Shown: positions 60,140 to 64,000 of the stretch, one piece after another | Numbering within the stretch: position 1 is the stretch's first letter | Layout of the letters: every line of letters starts with the position of its first letter | Assembly: GCA_964036665.1 (NCBI GenBank) | Contig: OZ038526.1 | Span: 13,826,001 to 13,890,000, forward strand | Length of the DNA: 64,000 bases | Direction: 5' to 3' | Source of the DNA: Gordius sp. MW1 | Lineage: Eukaryota > Nematomorpha > Gordioida > Gordea > Gordiidae | Program-made: the position numbers and the translations under genes | Notes under the pieces: generated by a model | Databases searched by the model: none | The model's input: only the letters and a program-made list of their open reading frames with translations | Told to the model about the DNA's origin: nothing

Positions 60140-63100
60140 AGTTTTCAAAAATTAAGCACTCACGTTGCGATACAACAAACTAATCGCAACAATAAAACGT
60201 TGTCTTTTGTCAAAATGATAGTTCTCGCAGCTTAAAACCTCTTTTCGGAAGTCAATCGAGGATAATAGGATTCTCAAATTGGCTTACTTTTATATATTTT
60301 TTCATGCTCTTTCACATAAAATCGAAAAAAATAAATATTTTTACCTCAAAATTTTTGACATATTTTTCTTTGAACCGTTGAAAGTTGTCGTTTTCAGACG
60401 TGGTTTCTATGATCCCAAGTAAAAATTTATCAGAATCTAAAAACTATTACTTTGAAATCATGATCGCATAGAGCAGTTTTCAAAAATTAAGCACTCACGT
60501 TGCGATACAACAAACTAATCGCAACAATAAAACGTTGTCTTTTGTCAAAATGATAGTTCTCGCAGCTTAAAACCTCTTTTCGGAAGTCAATCGAGGATAA
60601 TAGGATTCTCAAATTGGCTTACTTTTATATATTTTTTTATGCTCTTTCACATAGAATCGAAAAAAATAAATATTTTTACCTCAAAATTTTTGACATATTT
60701 TTCTTTGAACCGTATTCATCCGATGAAAGTTGTCGTTTTCAGACGTGGTTTCTATGATCCAAAGTAAAAATTTATCAGAATCTAAAAACTATTACTTTGA
60801 AATCATGATCGCATAGAGCAGTTTTCAAAAATTAAGCAATCACGTTGCGATACAACAAACTAATCGCAACAATAAAACGTTGTCTTTTGTCAAAATGATA
60901 GTTCTCGCAGCTTAAAACCTCTTTTCGGAAGTCAATCGAGGATAATAGGATTCTCAAATTGGCTTACTTTTATATATTTTTTCATGCTCTTTCACATAGA
61001 ATCGAAAAAAATAAATATTTTTACCTCAAAATATTTCACATATTTTTCTTTGAACCGTATTCATCCGATGAAAGTTGTCGTTTTCAGACGTGGTTTCTAT
61101 GATCCCAAGTAAAAATTTATCAGAATCTAAAAACTATTACTTTGAAATCATGATCGCATAGAGCAGTTTTCAAAAATTAAGCACTCACGTTGCGATACAA
61201 CAAACTAATCGCAACAATAAAACGTTGTCTTTTGTCAAAATGATAGTTCTCGCAGCTTAAAACCTCTTTTCGGAAGTCAATCGAGGATAATAGGATTCTC
61301 AAATTGGCTTACTTTTATATATTTTTTCATGCTCTTTTACATAAAATCGAAAAAAATAAATATTTTTACCTCAAAATTTTTGACATATTTTTCTTTGAAC
61401 CGTTGAAAGTTGTCGTTTTCAGACGTGGTTTCTATGATCCCAAGTAAAAATTTATCAGAATCTAAAAACTATTACTTTGAAATCATGATCGCATAGAGCA
61501 GTTTTCAAAAATTAAGCACTCACGTTGCGATACAACAAACTAATCGCAACAATAAAACGTTGTCTTTTGTCAAAATGATAGTTCTCGCAGCTTAAAACCT
61601 CTTTTCGGAAGTCAATCGAGGATAATAGGATTCTCAAATTGGCTTACTTTTATATATTTTTTCATGCTCTTTCACATAGAATCGAAAAAAATAAATATTT
61701 TTACCTCAAAATTTTTGACATATTTTTCTTTGAACCGTATTCATCCGATGAAAGTTGTCGTTTTCAGACGTGGTTTCTATGATCCCAAGTAAAAATTTAT
61801 CAGAATCTAAAAACTATTACTTTGAAATCATGATCGCATAGAGCAGTTTTCAAAAATTAAGCAATCACGTTGCGATACAACAAACTAATCGCAACAATAA
61901 AACGTTGTCTTTTGTCAAAATGATAGTTCTAGCAGCTTAAAACCTCTTTTCGGAAGTCAATCGAGGATAATAGGATTCTCAAATTGGCTTACTTTTATAT
62001 ATTTTTTCATGCTCTTTCACATAGAATCGAAAAAAATAAATATTTTTACCTCAAAATATTTCACATATTTTTCTTTGAACCGTATTCATCCGATGAAAGT
62101 TGTCGTTTTCAGACGTGGTTTCTATGATCCCAAGTAAAAATTTATCAGAATCTAAAAACTATTACTTTGAAATCATGATCGCATAGAGCAGTTTTCAAAA
62201 ATTAAGCACTCACGTTGCGATACAACAAACTAATCGCAACAATAAAACGTTGTCTTTTGTAAAATGATAGTTCTCTCTGAAATTGGCTTACTTTTATATA
62301 TTTTTTCATGCTCTTTCACATAAAATCGAAAAAAATAAATATTTTTACCTCAAAATTTTTGACATATTTTTCTTTGAACCGTATTCATCCGATGAAAGTT
62401 GTCGTTTTCAGACGTGGTTTCTATGATCCCAAGTAAAAATTTATCAGAATCTAAAAACTATTACTTTGAAATCATGATCGCATAGAGCAGTTTTCAAAAA
62501 TTAAGCACTCACGTTGCGATACAACAAACTAATCGCAACAATAAAACGTTGTCTTTTGTCAAAATGATAGTTCTCGCAGCTTAAAACCTCTTTTCGGAAG
62601 TCAATCGAGGATAATAGGATTCTCAAATTGGCTTACTTTTATATATTTTTTTATGCTCTTTCACATAGAATCGAAAAAAATAAATATTTTTACCTCAAAA
62701 TATTTCACATATTTTTCTTTGAACCGTATTCATCCGATGAAAGTTGTCGTTTTCAGACGTGGTTTCTATGATCCCAAGTAAAAATTTATCAGAATCTAAA
62801 AACTATTACTTTGAAATCATGATCGCATAGAGCAGTTTTCAAAAATTAAGCACTCACGTTGCGATACAACAAACTAATCGCAACAATAAAACGTTGTCTT
62901 TTGTCAAAATGATAGTTCTCGCAGCTTAAAACCTCTTTTCGGAAGTCAATCGAGGATAATAGGATTCTCAAATTGGCTTACTTTTATATATTTTTTCATG
63001 CTCTTTCACATAAAATCGAAAAAAATAAATATTTTTACCTCAAAATTTTTGACATATTTTTCTTTGAACCGTTGAAAGTTGTCGTTTTCAGACGTGGTTT

Positions 63101-63173
63101 CTATGATCCCAAGTAAAAATTTATCAGAATCTAAAAACTATTACTTTGAAATCATGATCGCATAGAGCAGTTT
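60140..63173 (+). repeat. Short-period higher-order region (about three monomers)
   Basis: After 60140 the ten-monomer order stops. Monomers alternate roughly as C-like (CACATAAAATCG with 10-bp deletion), then one with TTTGAC, then one with GCAATC or ATATTTCAC, at about 1025-1030-base spacing (deletions at 60375, 61400 and then 63070). The member expected near 62370 has the normal palindrome instead. Confidence 0.65.
62190..62488 (+). repeat. Internally deleted monomer (299 bp)
   Basis: TAGTTCTC jumps to TCTGAAATTGGC, losing the 49 bases from GCAGC to the next TTCTC and gaining TCTG. The endpoints share TTCTC, so microhomology-mediated joining or slippage is likely. A nearby C is also missing (TTTTGTAAAATG). 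It is the most deviant monomer I noticed in block 3. Confidence 0.85.
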
Positions 63174-64000
63174 TCAAAAATTAAGCACTCACGTTGCGAT
63201 ACAACAAACTAATCGCAACAATAAAACGTAGTCTTTTGTCAAAATGATAGTTCTCGCAGCTTAAAACCTCTTTTCGGAAGTCAATCGAGGATAATAGGAT
63301 TCTCAAATTGGCTTACTTTTATATATTTTTTCATGCTCTTTCACATAGAATCGAAAAAAATAAATATTTTTACCTCAAAATTTTTGACATATTTTTCTTT
63401 GAACCGTATTCATCCGATGAAAGTTGTCGTTTTCAGACGTGGTTTCTATGATCCCAAGTATAAATTTATCAGAATCTAAAAACTATTACTTTGAAATCAT
63501 GATCGCATAGAGCAGTTTTCAAAAATTAAGCACTCACGTTGCGATACAACAAACTAATCGCAACAATAAAACGTTGTCTTTTGTCAAAATGATAGTTCTC
63601 GCAGCTTAAAACCTCTTTTCGGAAGTCAATCGAGGATAATAGGATTCTCAAATTGGTTTACTTTTATATATTTTTTCATGCTCTTTCACATAGAATCGAA
63701 AAAAATAAATATTTTTACCTCAAAATTTTTCACATATTTTTCTTTGAACCGTATACATCCGATGAAAGTTGTCGTTTTCAGACGTGGTTTCTATGATCCC
63801 AAGTAAAAATTTATCAGAATCTAAAAACTATTACTTTGAAATCATGATCGCATAGAGCAGTTTTCAAAAATTAAGCACTCACGTTGCGATACAACAAACT
63901 AATCGCAACAATAAAACGTTGTCTTTTGTCAAAATGATAGTTCTCGCAGCTTAAAACCTCTTTTCGGAAGTCAATCGAGGATAATAGGATTCTCAAATTG

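Larger units (their letters stand above)
39211..64000 (+). repeat. Satellite array, block 3
   Basis: About 72 monomers in the same orientation, running off the right edge. Diagnostic variants recur in fixed order, defining a higher-order repeat of about ten monomers from 40245 to about 60139, then a shorter pattern of about three monomers. Ten-base-deleted monomers (GAACCGTTGAAAG) occur only here, near 41170, 42885, 43910, 45625, 47340, 49398, 51115, 53520, 55235, 57640, 59350, 60375, 61400 and 63070. Copies look more homogeneous than in block 1. No gene, mobile element or unique DNA is seen. Confidence 0.98.

Noticed and set aside
1..64000. CRISPR array
   Set aside because: The repeats are directly adjacent 345-bp units without unique spacers, in a eukaryotic context.

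Overview
The window is almost entirely one head-to-tail satellite DNA array from a eukaryotic nuclear genome, interrupted by two LTR retrotransposon insertions. Nothing in it looks prokaryotic and I see no host gene. The monomer is about 345 bp and about 31% GC (hand count of one consensus-like copy). I estimate roughly 160 monomers, covering about 55.7 kb of the 64 kb, all in the same orientation and running off both window edges. The retrotransposons, a Ty3/gypsy type and a smaller relative, both with primer sites that start like the complement of tRNA-Leu, suggest an animal, most likely an arthropod. That is inference; no species can be named. A centromeric or pericentromeric location is plausible but not shown.

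Layout. 1-19474: satellite block 1, rich in a 9-bp-deleted monomer variant up to about 14.5 kb and containing a duplicated stretch of about 4.46 kb. 19475-21882: element A, a 2.4-kb LTR element with no recognisable gag or pol, flanked by the 5-bp duplication GATCC; its two LTRs match at their 5' ends but differ strongly at their 3' ends. 21883-33325: satellite block 2, with three tandem copies of a four-monomer higher-order unit and then a seven-monomer unit. 33326-39210: element B, a 5.9-kb Ty3/gypsy-type retrotransposon with 616-bp LTRs, flanked by AGCAG. 39211-64000: satellite block 3, built mainly from a ten-monomer (3430-bp) higher-order repeat and containing a 2740-bp tandem duplication with no visible differences.

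Element B carries, in order: a short zinc-knuckle gag remnant, aspartic protease, reverse transcriptase, RNase H, integrase with a GPY/F-like end, and a final basic reading frame that reaches the polypurine tract. Pol is split into several frames by apparent single-base losses, so this copy is probably not autonomous. Gag and protease share one frame, separated by one TGA in the context TGACTAG, a known leaky-stop context. The LTRs differ at only four sites that I can see, so the insertion is young.

At both insertion sites the satellite continues in phase across the element, and uninterrupted sister copies of the same higher-order unit lie nearby. This gives relative timing: the higher-order units were amplified from empty copies, and the elements probably landed afterwards. 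The short reading frames inside the satellite are chance products of losing one stop codon and are not annotated as genes.
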